Assembly (NCBI GenBank): GCA_964434535.1
Contig: CAYSWA010000001.1
Coordinates: 124,001-188,000, forward strand
DNA: 64,000 nt
Reading direction: 5' to 3'
Origin: SM23-32 sp964434535
Lineage (GTDB): Bacteria > Planctomycetota > Brocadiia > SM23-32
Below are positions 8,514-15,727 of this stretch, piece by piece. The position numbers and the translations under genes were made by a program. Below the pieces are notes generated by a model. That model was given only the letters and a program-made list of their open reading frames with translations. It searched no databases and was not told the DNA's origin. Each line of letters opens with the position of its first letter. The first letter of the stretch is position 1.

Positions 8514-9434
8514 TCAGCCCAGCAGGAGCTGGAGCAGCGCCCGCTGGGCGTGGAGGCGGTTCTCGGCCTGGTCGAACACGACCGACTGCGGCCCCTCGAT
8601 CACTTCGTCGGTGATCTCCTCGCCCCGGTGCGCGGGCAGGTCGTGCAAGACGATCGCCCCCTCGGCGGCCCGCGCCAGAAGCTCCGAGTCGATGCGGTAG
8701 CCGGCGAAGGCGCGCCGCCGCTGCTCGGCCTCATCCTCCTGGCCCATGCTGGTCCAGACGTCGGTGTAGAGCACCTGGGCCCCGGACGCGGCCTCGGCGG
8801 GCGAGTGGCACAGCTCGACGCTCCCGCCCGAGGCAGCGGCCATCTCCCTCACTTCCGCCACGAACTCCTCGCCGAAGCAGTGGCTGGGTGGGGTGGCGAC
8901 CGTCAGGCGCCAGCCGAGGCGGGCGCAGAGGACGGCCAGCGAGCGGGAGACGTTGTTCGCGTCGCCGATGAAGGCGATCCCGGCCCCGGCCGGCTCGGCG
9001 AGGTGCTCCTCGATGGTCAGCGCGTCGGCCAGCGCCTGGCAGGGGTGCGCCCGGTCGCTCAGGGCGTTGATGACGGGCACGGCGGAGTAGGCGGCGAGCT
9101 CTTCGATGGTCTCGTGGGCGTAGGTGCGGGCGGCGATGCCGTCCACGCAGCGGGAGAGCACGCGGGCGCCGTCCTTGATCGGCTCCCGCTTGCCGAGCTT
9201 GACGTCCTCCCGCGAGAGGTAGACCACGTGGCCGCCGAGCTGTGCCATGGCCACCTCGAAGGCGACGCGCGTGCGCATCGAGGGCTTCTCGAAGACCAGC
9301 GCCAGCGTTTTGCGCTCGAGCCTCGGGCGCAGCGTCCCCGCGCGGGCCTGCGCCTTCAGCTCGTGGCCCAGCGCCAGCACTTCGCGTATCTCGTCGGCCT
9401 CCCAGTCGGCCAGCGTCATCAGGTGCCTCGGCAT
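8514..9434 (-). CDS. argF: Ornithine carbamoyltransferase
   Basis: 306 residues. It makes citrulline from ornithine and carbamoyl phosphate in arginine synthesis. The start is the ATG at 9434 with GGGAGG just upstream; the stop of argD overlaps the region before it, so the two genes are translationally linked. Visible motifs are S52-M-R-T55 (carbamoyl phosphate binding), HPCQALAD, and an SMGQE loop that fits ornithine rather than other substrates. The near-universal HCLP motif reads H264-D-L-P, so the cysteine that contacts substrate is replaced by Asp. The surrounding residues (AHRGEEITDEV, ENRLHAQ) are normal, so it is still best called a transcarbamylase, with possibly altered substrate handling. 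Confidence 0.9.
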   Translation of the reverse strand: MPRHLMTLADWEADEIREVLALGHELKAQARAGTLRPRLERKTLALVFEKPSMRTRVAFEVAMAQLGGHVVYLSREDVKLGKREPIKDGARVLSRCVDGIAARTYAHETIEELAAYSAVPVINALSDRAHPCQALADALTIEEHLAEPAGAGIAFIGDANNVSRSLAVLCARLGWRLTVATPPSHCFGEEFVAEVREMAAASGGSVELCHSPAEAASGAQVLYTDVWTSMGQEDEAEQRRRAFAGYRIDSELLARAAEGAIVLHDLPAHRGEEITDEVIEGPQSVVFDQAENRLHAQRALLQLLLG

Positions 9435-9445
9435 CTCGGCCTCCC

Positions 9446-10651
9446 TCATATCTCGCCCGCGTCGGCTGCGCCGAGCGCCTCGTCCAGCACGTCGAGGCCC
9501 TCGTCGAGCAGCCCGCGCGGCACGTTCAGCGCGGGGTAGATGCGCATGACGGTCTGGTGGGTGCAGTTGACGCGCACGCGCCGCTCCAGGCAGCGCTCGA
9601 AGACCGGCGCGCCGGGCCGCGTCAGCTCCAGCCCCCACATGCAGCCGCGCCCGCGCACCTCGCGCACGATGCTGTGCTTGGCGGCCATCTCCCGGAAGCG
9701 GGCCTCCACGTGCTCGCCCGTGGCGCGGCAGGCCGCCAGCAGGTCCTCCTCCTCGATCACCTTCAGCGTCGCCAGCGCCGCCGCGCAGGCCATCGGGCTG
9801 CCGCCGAAGGTGGAGGCGTGCGTGCCGGGCGCCAGGCTCTCGGCCACCTCGGCCTTGGCCACCATGGCGCCGATGGCCGCCCCGCTGCCGAACGCCTTGG
9901 CCAGGGTCATGATGTCCGGCTCGACGCCGTAGTGCTGGTAGCCGAACCACTGAGCGGTGCGGCCGACGCCGGTCGAGACCTCGTCGGCGATCATCAGCAG
10001 CCCTTCCTCGTCGCAGAGGTCCCGCACGCCGCCAACGAAGTGCTCGGTGCCGACGTTGATGCCGCCCTCGCCCTGGATCACCTCGAGCATCACGGCGCAG
10101 GTCTCGGAGTCGACGGCCTCGCGCACGGCTTCCAGGTCGTTGAACGGTGCGTAGGTGAAGCCCGGCAGCAGGGGCAGGTAGCCCCTGTGGTACTTGTCCT
10201 GTGCGGTGGCGCTGATGGCCCCCATGGTGCGGCCGTGGAAGGAGTCGCGGAGGGTGACCACCTTGTAGCGCCCCTCGTGCTGCTTGTTCAGGCGGGCCAG
10301 CTTCAGGGCGGCCTCGACGGCCTCCGCGCCGCTGTTGCAGAAGAAGCACTTGCCGCCGAAGGAGATCCGCCCGACCATCTGCGCCAGCTCGCCCTGGGGC
10401 ACGGTGTAGAAGCTGTTGTCCACGTGGATCAGCAGCGAGGCCTGGCGCTGGACGGCGGTGACCACCCGCGGGTGGCAGTGGCCGAGCACGGTGGTGCCCC
10501 AGCCGGGGAAGAGGTCGACGTAGCGGTTACCCTCGCTGTCCCAGACGTGGGAGCCTTCGCCGCGCACGAAGGCGACCGGCACGCGGCCGTAGTTGCCGAT
10601 CACGTGGGCGTCGAAGAGCGCCTTGATCTCGTCGAACCGCATCGGTGTCAT
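9446..10651 (-). CDS. argD: Acetylornithine aminotransferase
   Basis: 401 residues, a class III PLP-dependent aminotransferase. The PLP lysine is K252 in TLAKAF; the cofactor-binding SGAEAVEAALK and the DEVSTGVGR metal/PLP motif are present. Its place immediately before argF, with the argD stop 11 bases before the argF ATG, supports the arginine pathway over other class III aminotransferases (ornithine or GABA aminotransferase). The start could be the ATG at 10651 or the one at 10642; the first is kept because GAAGG lies upstream at workable distance. It converts N-acetylglutamate semialdehyde to N-acetylornithine in the cytoplasm, and it may also serve in lysine synthesis, as ArgD does in many bacteria. 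Confidence 0.9.
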   Translation of the reverse strand: MTPMRFDEIKALFDAHVIGNYGRVPVAFVRGEGSHVWDSEGNRYVDLFPGWGTTVLGHCHPRVVTAVQRQASLLIHVDNSFYTVPQGELAQMVGRISFGGKCFFCNSGAEAVEAALKLARLNKQHEGRYKVVTLRDSFHGRTMGAISATAQDKYHRGYLPLLPGFTYAPFNDLEAVREAVDSETCAVMLEVIQGEGGINVGTEHFVGGVRDLCDEEGLLMIADEVSTGVGRTAQWFGYQHYGVEPDIMTLAKAFGSGAAIGAMVAKAEVAESLAPGTHASTFGGSPMACAAALATLKVIEEEDLLAACRATGEHVEARFREMAAKHSIVREVRGRGCMWGLELTRPGAPVFERCLERRVRVNCTHQTVMRIYPALNVPRGLLDEGLDVLDEALGAADAGEI

Positions 10652-10675
10652 GGGTCTGTCGCCTTCGGTCTCTGG

Positions 10676-11659
10676 TCAGTCGAAGAGGGCCTCGACGAAC
10701 TGGTCGGGGTCGAACTCCACCAGGTCCTGCGGCGTCTCGCCGAGGCCGACGAACTTGACCGGGATGTCGATCTGGTCGCGCATGCCGCAGACGATGCCGC
10801 CCTTGGCCGTGCCGTCGAGCTTGGCCAGGATGATGCCCGTCACCTCCAGCGCCTCGTTGAACTTCTGCGCCTGGCTGACGGCGTTCTGCCCGGTGGTGGC
10901 GTCCAGGACCAGCAGCGTCTCATGGGGCGCCCCGGGTATCTTGGCGCCGACCACGCGGCTTACCTTCTCCAGCTCCTGCATCAGGTTGCGCCGGGTGTGC
11001 AGCCGCCCGGCCGTGTCGATGATCAGCACGTCGTAGCCGCCGGCGGCCGCCTTGTGCGCCGCGTCGAAGGCGACGGCCGCCGGATCGGCGCTCTCGTTCT
11101 TTACGATGTCCGCGCCGACCCGCTCGGCCCAGATCGAGAGCTGCTCGACGGCCGCCGCGCGGAACGTGTCGCTCGCCGCCAGCAGGGGGCGGCGTCCCCG
11201 CCGGATGAACATGTGCGCCAGCTTGGCGATGCTGGTCGTCTTGCCGGAGCCGTTCACGCCGGCCACCAGGATCACGCCGACGCCCTCATCCGGCAGGTGC
11301 AGCGCCGTGTCCCACTCGCGCAGGTCCTCTTTGAGGCGCTGCTTGAGGAACTCCAGCACCTGCTCCGGCTCCTCTATGCGGCCCTCGCGGTGGGCCTCGC
11401 GCAACTCCTCGCACAGGCGCGTGACCGCGCGGGGGCCGACGTCGGCCAGGTAGAGCTGCTCCTCGATCCGTTCGATCAGCTCCTCGTCCAGCCGCCCGCC
11501 CGAGAGCACGCCGAGCAGCCCGCCGGTCACCTTGCGGCGCGTGCGGGCGAGGCCGGCGCGCAGCTTGCCCAGCAGGCCGCCGCGGGCGGCCGCCTGGTCC
11601 CGCTCGCGCGCGGCCTCAGGCTCGGGCTTCTTCCTGCGGAACGGGTTGAGCGGGGTCAT
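10676..11659 (-). CDS. ftsY: Signal recognition particle receptor FtsY
   Basis: 327 residues, the SRP GTPase receptor that docks ribosome-nascent chain complexes at the inner membrane. The order is a short basic N-terminal segment (PFRRKKPEPE), a helical N domain (about 30-110), then the NG GTPase domain with GVNGSGKTTS (P-loop), DTFRAAAVEQL, DTAGRLH and AKLDGTAKGG. The acidic A domain found in E. coli is almost absent, as in many non-enteric bacteria. It is the third gene in a leftward run ribH, nusB-PHP, ftsY, argD, argF with gaps of 98, 34, 24 and 11 bases, so it could be one transcript. Identification is firm. Confidence 0.96.
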   Translation of the reverse strand: MTPLNPFRRKKPEPEAARERDQAAARGGLLGKLRAGLARTRRKVTGGLLGVLSGGRLDEELIERIEEQLYLADVGPRAVTRLCEELREAHREGRIEEPEQVLEFLKQRLKEDLREWDTALHLPDEGVGVILVAGVNGSGKTTSIAKLAHMFIRRGRRPLLAASDTFRAAAVEQLSIWAERVGADIVKNESADPAAVAFDAAHKAAAGGYDVLIIDTAGRLHTRRNLMQELEKVSRVVGAKIPGAPHETLLVLDATTGQNAVSQAQKFNEALEVTGIILAKLDGTAKGGIVCGMRDQIDIPVKFVGLGETPQDLVEFDPDQFVEALFD

Positions 11660-11693
11660 GGGCGGCTTCCGGGTCGGGTTCGTGTGTCGGCGC

Positions 11694-12977
11694 TCAGCGC
11701 CGGGCCAGCGCCTTGCTCCTGAGCTTCTCCAGTTCCACGTACGAGACGGCTTCCCGGCCGATCTGGATCTGCGGCTTGGCGGCGCCGTGGAAGTCGCTGC
11801 CGCCGGTCACGACCAGGCCGAGCTTGCGCGCGAGCTCCATGAAGCGGTGCTCGTCGCGGGCGTCGTGCGTCGGGTAATGCGCCTCGATAGCGTCCAGTCC
11901 CTCGGCCGCGAGCCGCGTCACGAGATCATCGCCGTCCGCCAGCAGCGCCGGATGGCAGAGCACGGCGCAGCCGCCGGCCGAATGGACCAGCGCCATCGCG
12001 TCGGCCGGCGTCATCTGGTGCTTCGGCACGTAGGCCGGCCCGCTCTCGCCGATGTGGCGATCGAAGGCGTCGCGGATGTCCGTGCAGTGGCCCCGCGCGA
12101 CCATCTCCTGGGCCAGGTGCACGCGCCCGACCGCGCCCTCCCCGGCCTGCTCGATGATCGCTTCGGCGTCCACCGCCATGCCGAGCTCGGCCAGGCGGGC
12201 GGCCATCTTGCGGATGCGCTCCACGCGCGCCTCGCGCAGCCGCGCCAGCTCCTCCAGCAGGGCGGGGCTCTGGTGGTCCACGAAGAGCCCCGCCACGTGC
12301 ACCTCCATCCGCTCCCCGTCGGATGAGGCGGCGTAGCCCGTCAGCTCCACCCCCGGCACCACCTCGATGCCGAGCGGCTCGGCCGCCTCGATGGCGGCTG
12401 CGACGCCCTCGACGGTGTCGTGGTCGGTCAGCGCGAAGCCGGCCAGGCCCGCCCGCGCGACCATCGCCGGCAGCTCGCCCGGCCCGACCGAGCCGTCGGA
12501 GGCCGTCGAGTGCACGTGCAGGTCGACGCGGGCCGTCGGGTCGGGGCCGGGCGCCCCTTCGGCCTGCGTTTCGCCGGATGCGTGCGTGGTGTAGATCTTG
12601 TCCAAGACGCCGTTCACGAACGTGGGGGAGTTCTCGGTGCTGTACTTCTTGGCCAGCTCGATCGCCTCGTTGATCGCGACTTTCGGGGGCGTCTCGCGCC
12701 GGAACAGCAGCTCGTAGACGCCGATGCGCAGGATATTGCGGTCGCTGGTGGCCATCCGTTTCAGCTCCCAGTTCTCTGCGGTGTGCGTGATGACCTCGTC
12801 GAGGGCCTCCCGCTGCGCGATGCATCCCCGCACGATCTCGAGCGCGAGCTCGGCCACCTTGGCGCGGGCGTTCTCCATGCAGAAGTGGCGCAGTTCGTCC
12901 GTCGAGCGGCCCCCCAGCAGGTCGTGCTGGTAGAGGGCCTTCAGCGCCAGCTCACGCGCTGAGGTCTGAACTCTCAA
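11694..12977 (-). CDS. NusB antitermination domain fused to PHP phosphoesterase
   Basis: 427 residues from a TTG start at 12977 with AGGGGAG six bases upstream. Residues 1-135 are a full NusB domain (SARELALKALYQHD, the ENWELKRMATSDRNIL block, INEAIELAKKYS, FVNGVLDKIY). A linker rich in Ala, Gly and Pro follows. From residue 151 a PHP domain carries the metal-site motifs HVHS (154-157), TDHDTVEG, PGVELTG, LCHPALLADG and GGSDFHG. The DNA between the domains has no stop and no ATG, GTG or TTG in frame, so this is a real fusion. NusB acts in rRNA antitermination; the PHP part resembles the YciV/RNase AM-type phosphoesterases that act on 3',5'-nucleotides or RNA ends. A role in RNA metabolism or rRNA processing is inferred. 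Confidence 0.9.
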   Translation of the reverse strand: MRVQTSARELALKALYQHDLLGGRSTDELRHFCMENARAKVAELALEIVRGCIAQREALDEVITHTAENWELKRMATSDRNILRIGVYELLFRRETPPKVAINEAIELAKKYSTENSPTFVNGVLDKIYTTHASGETQAEGAPGPDPTARVDLHVHSTASDGSVGPGELPAMVARAGLAGFALTDHDTVEGVAAAIEAAEPLGIEVVPGVELTGYAASSDGERMEVHVAGLFVDHQSPALLEELARLREARVERIRKMAARLAELGMAVDAEAIIEQAGEGAVGRVHLAQEMVARGHCTDIRDAFDRHIGESGPAYVPKHQMTPADAMALVHSAGGCAVLCHPALLADGDDLVTRLAAEGLDAIEAHYPTHDARDEHRFMELARKLGLVVTGGSDFHGAAKPQIQIGREAVSYVELEKLRSKALARR

Positions 12978-13075
12978 ATACGGCTCCCCTGCGAACGGAA
13001 GAAGGGATCCGGCGGATTCCGCGACCGCCCGGTGCTGCGCGGCCGAAAGGCGGGGCGAAGGCAGCCCGTGCCTGC

Positions 13076-13555
13076 TCAGTGCGCCGGCAGCCTGCCCAGC
13101 AGGTCGGCCATCTCGATGGCGGCCAGCGCGGCCTCGGCGCCCCGGTTGCCGGCCCGCGCGCCCGACCTGTCCACGGCCTGCTCGACGGTCTCGGTGGTGA
13201 TCACTCCGAAGATGGTCGGCACGCCCGTCTCCAGGCCCACGCGGGCGACGCCCTTGGCGGCCTCGGCGGCCACGAAGTCGAAGTGCGACGTCTGCCCCCG
13301 CAGCACCGCGCCGAGGCAGACCACCGCGTCGAACCGACCCGTCTCGGCCGCCTTCTTCGCCGCCAGGGCCAGCTCGAACGAGCCGGGCACGCGGATCACC
13401 TCGATGTCCTCCTCCGCCGCCCCGTGACGCAGAAGGCAGTCCAGCGCGCCGGACAAAAGCCGGCCGGAGAAGAACTCGTTGTAGCGGCTCACCACCAGGG
13501 CGAAGCGCTTGCCCGTCGCGTCGAGATGGCCCTCGTGTGTCTTGATCTGCGCCAT
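13076..13555 (-). CDS. ribH: 6,7-dimethyl-8-ribityllumazine synthase
   Basis: 159 residues, normal RibH length. It condenses the ribityl-aminopyrimidine with dihydroxybutanone phosphate to make lumazine, the penultimate step of riboflavin synthesis. Seen: FALVVSRYNEF near the start, RVPGSFELALAAKK, LGAVLRGQTSHFDFV with the catalytic His, and GVITTETVEQA. The ATG at 13555 follows GAGGG; a TTG six codons earlier is in frame but has no ribosome site. It is followed by nusB-PHP on the same strand, a ribH-nusB order seen in many bacteria. A TATAGT/TTTACG promoter lies about 60 bases upstream. Confidence 0.96.
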   Translation of the reverse strand: MAQIKTHEGHLDATGKRFALVVSRYNEFFSGRLLSGALDCLLRHGAAEEDIEVIRVPGSFELALAAKKAAETGRFDAVVCLGAVLRGQTSHFDFVAAEAAKGVARVGLETGVPTIFGVITTETVEQAVDRSGARAGNRGAEAALAAIEMADLLGRLPAH

Positions 13556-13592
13556 GGCGCCCTCGGCTCGCAAAGGGATCGCGTGCAGAACG

Positions 13593-13621
13593 TTGGCCGC
13601 TCGGCCGGCACCAACTATAAT
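13593..13621 (+). promoter_or_regulatory. Putative sigma-70-type promoter for the gene at 13700
   Basis: TTGGCC (13593-13598), a 17-base spacer and a perfect TATAAT (13616-13621). It lies about 80 bases before the GTG start at 13700. It overlaps the opposing ribH promoter, so the two may exclude each other. Confidence 0.5.
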
Positions 13622-13641
13622 GAGGCCATACTATACGTAAA
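13614..13641 (-). promoter_or_regulatory. ribH: Putative promoter for ribH
   Basis: Read leftward: TTTACG (13641-13636), a 16-base spacer, TATAGT (13619-13614). It is placed about 60 bases before the ribH ATG. The -10 box shares bases with the -10 of the divergent promoter. Confidence 0.45.
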
Positions 13642-13699
13642 CGGCCGCGCGGGTGCAAACGCCTTCCCGCCGGCCCGCCCGCCGGGGGGGAGAGAGCAC

Positions 13700-15727
13700 G
13701 TGGAGAGCGCGCCGATATTGTGCGCCCGGCTCGGCGCACTGCGTCGGCTGGCGCGGCTGGCCATGGTCGGCGCCGGCGCGGGCCGCTGGTGCTGCGCTCT
13801 GGGCGGCGCCGTGGCGGTGCACTTCGCGACGGACCGGCTCCTCAGGCCGGGGCAGGGGACGCGGGCGCTGCTCCTCACGGCCTTCGGGGCGGCTCTGGGG
13901 GCCCTGTTGGTCCGATGGGTGATCGTCCCGCTCGCGCGCAGGCTGCCGGCGGCGGCCCTCGCGCTGGAGGTGGGGGGCCGCCTCGGCGGCCCGCCGGACC
14001 TGTTGCCCAGCGCCCTCGCGTTCGCAGGCGGTGCGGGGTTGGCAGGGGCATCGGCGCCGCTCCAGGCGCGCGTGGTGCGCCGGGCCGAGGCCCGAGCGGG
14101 CCGGGTGGATCCCCGCCGGCTGGTGCGCTGGGACGCCGCGCGGCGCTGGGGCGCGGCGGGTGGCCTGGCCCTGGTCCTGCTCGGTGCGGCCGGCTTCGCC
14201 TTCCCTGCGACGGCCTCCACGTGGCTGCGACGCGCCGTCCTGCTCTCGCAGGTCGAGTGGCCCCGCCGCACGCGGCTGACGCTGCTCGAGGCGCCCGGGG
14301 TCCTGCCACGGGGCGAAGACGCCGTGATCGCCGTCCGCGCCGAAGGGGCCGTCCCCCGGCGGGCGCGGCTGCGCCTCGAGACCGCGCCGGACGGGCGGCA
14401 GCGCGAGGTGGAGATGGACCGGCGGGGGCGGGACGTCTTCTCCACGCGCCTGGCCGACGTGCAGCGAAGCGTCCGCTTCACGGTGCGGGCCGGCGACGGG
14501 TTGGTGCAGGAGCGCCTGATCCGCGTGGTCGAGCGCCCGGCCGTCGCCGAGGCGCGCATGATCGTCGAGCCGCCCCGCTACATCTCTGCCGAGCCGGTGG
14601 AGCTGGCCTGGACGGCGCCGGCCTTCCGACTGCCGGCGGGCTCGCGCGCCACCGTGGCCGTGAGCGCCGACAGGGAGCTCGGCGCCGCCTCGGTGCGCTG
14701 CGACGGCGGCCCGCAGCGAGAGCTGCCCCTGACCGGCCCCGCGACGACGGAATATGGCTTCGACGTGGAGGGCGACACGCGCTGCGAGATCACGCTGGTG
14801 GACACGCTCGGCATAGCCGGCGCCGAGCCGCTCGTGGTCGAGGTGGAGGCGCTCGACGATTGCCCGCCTGAGGTGACGCTCGCGGCGCGCGGCATCGGCG
14901 ACGCGGTGACCCCCCGGGCGCGCCTTCCGCTGGAGGTCCGTGCCACGGACGACTACGGCGTGCTCGCGCTGTGGCTGGCCTTGGGCCACGAGGACGGCGA
15001 GGGGCGCGAGCTGCCCCGGCTCGACCTGTGGCGCGGAGCGGCGCAGGCGGAGGTGACGTCGGCGCCGGCGCTCGAGCTGCCGGGCCTCGACCTGCCGGCG
15101 AGCGGCCGCCTGGCGCTCACCGCCGTGGCACGCGACACGCGGCCCCCCGCCCCGCAGAGCGGCCCGCAGCTCGGGCGGAGCCACACGACGGCGCTGCGGC
15201 TCGTGACGCCCGGCGAGCTGCTGGCGCGCCTGCTGGTGCAGCAGCGCGACCTGCGACGCGACCTGGAGGACCAGATCGCCCGGCAGGAGGCGCTGGTCGA
15301 ACGCTTCGAGGCAGGCGGGCGCGGACCGGCCCCGGCCGGCGAGGAGCGGTCCGTCGCCGCCGTGCTACGGACGGTCGCCGAGGGCTATCGCGACGTGCTC
15401 GATCAGATGCTCAACAACCGTCTCGTCGGGGAGGGCAGCTACGAGCAGCACCTGGACGACGTGGTCCGGCCGCTCCGGGCGCTCGGCGGATCGGACGGCC
15501 CCCTGACCAGCGCCGCCGAGGCGCTGGAGGCCGGTGCGGACGATGCGAGGCGGCCGATGCGCCTGGCCGCCCGGACAATGGAACGTGTGCGGGCCGCGAT
15601 GCTGCTGCTGGAGGGCTACGCGGCGCTGGTCACCTCCATGGAGGAGATCGCACGCACTCAGCAGGACCTGCTGCGCCGCACCGAGCAGCGGCAGGGCGAC
15701 GTGCTGGAAGAACTGGGGATCGAGTAA
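13700..15727 (+). CDS. Large membrane protein, DUF4175-like
   Basis: 675 residues from a GTG at 13700 preceded by a G-rich GGGGAGAG ribosome site. Three hydrophobic helices lie in the first 180 residues (around LGGAVAVHFATD, LLTAFGAALGALLVRW and GGLALVLLGAAGFAF). A long extracytoplasmic region of Ig-like, beta-rich sequence follows (about 190-470), then a helical, probably coiled-coil C-terminus ending LRRTEQRQGDVLEELGIE. This architecture is like DUF4175-type proteins that accompany vWA/MoxR clusters in Planctomycetes; that assignment is inferred from shape rather than clear motifs. It is coupled to the next gene: the stop TAA abuts the next GTG. Function unknown; probably an envelope component. 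Confidence 0.68.
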   Translation: MESAPILCARLGALRRLARLAMVGAGAGRWCCALGGAVAVHFATDRLLRPGQGTRALLLTAFGAALGALLVRWVIVPLARRLPAAALALEVGGRLGGPPDLLPSALAFAGGAGLAGASAPLQARVVRRAEARAGRVDPRRLVRWDAARRWGAAGGLALVLLGAAGFAFPATASTWLRRAVLLSQVEWPRRTRLTLLEAPGVLPRGEDAVIAVRAEGAVPRRARLRLETAPDGRQREVEMDRRGRDVFSTRLADVQRSVRFTVRAGDGLVQERLIRVVERPAVAEARMIVEPPRYISAEPVELAWTAPAFRLPAGSRATVAVSADRELGAASVRCDGGPQRELPLTGPATTEYGFDVEGDTRCEITLVDTLGIAGAEPLVVEVEALDDCPPEVTLAARGIGDAVTPRARLPLEVRATDDYGVLALWLALGHEDGEGRELPRLDLWRGAAQAEVTSAPALELPGLDLPASGRLALTAVARDTRPPAPQSGPQLGRSHTTALRLVTPGELLARLLVQQRDLRRDLEDQIARQEALVERFEAGGRGPAPAGEERSVAAVLRTVAEGYRDVLDQMLNNRLVGEGSYEQHLDDVVRPLRALGGSDGPLTSAAEALEAGADDARRPMRLAARTMERVRAAMLLLEGYAALVTSMEEIARTQQDLLRRTEQRQGDVLEELGIE

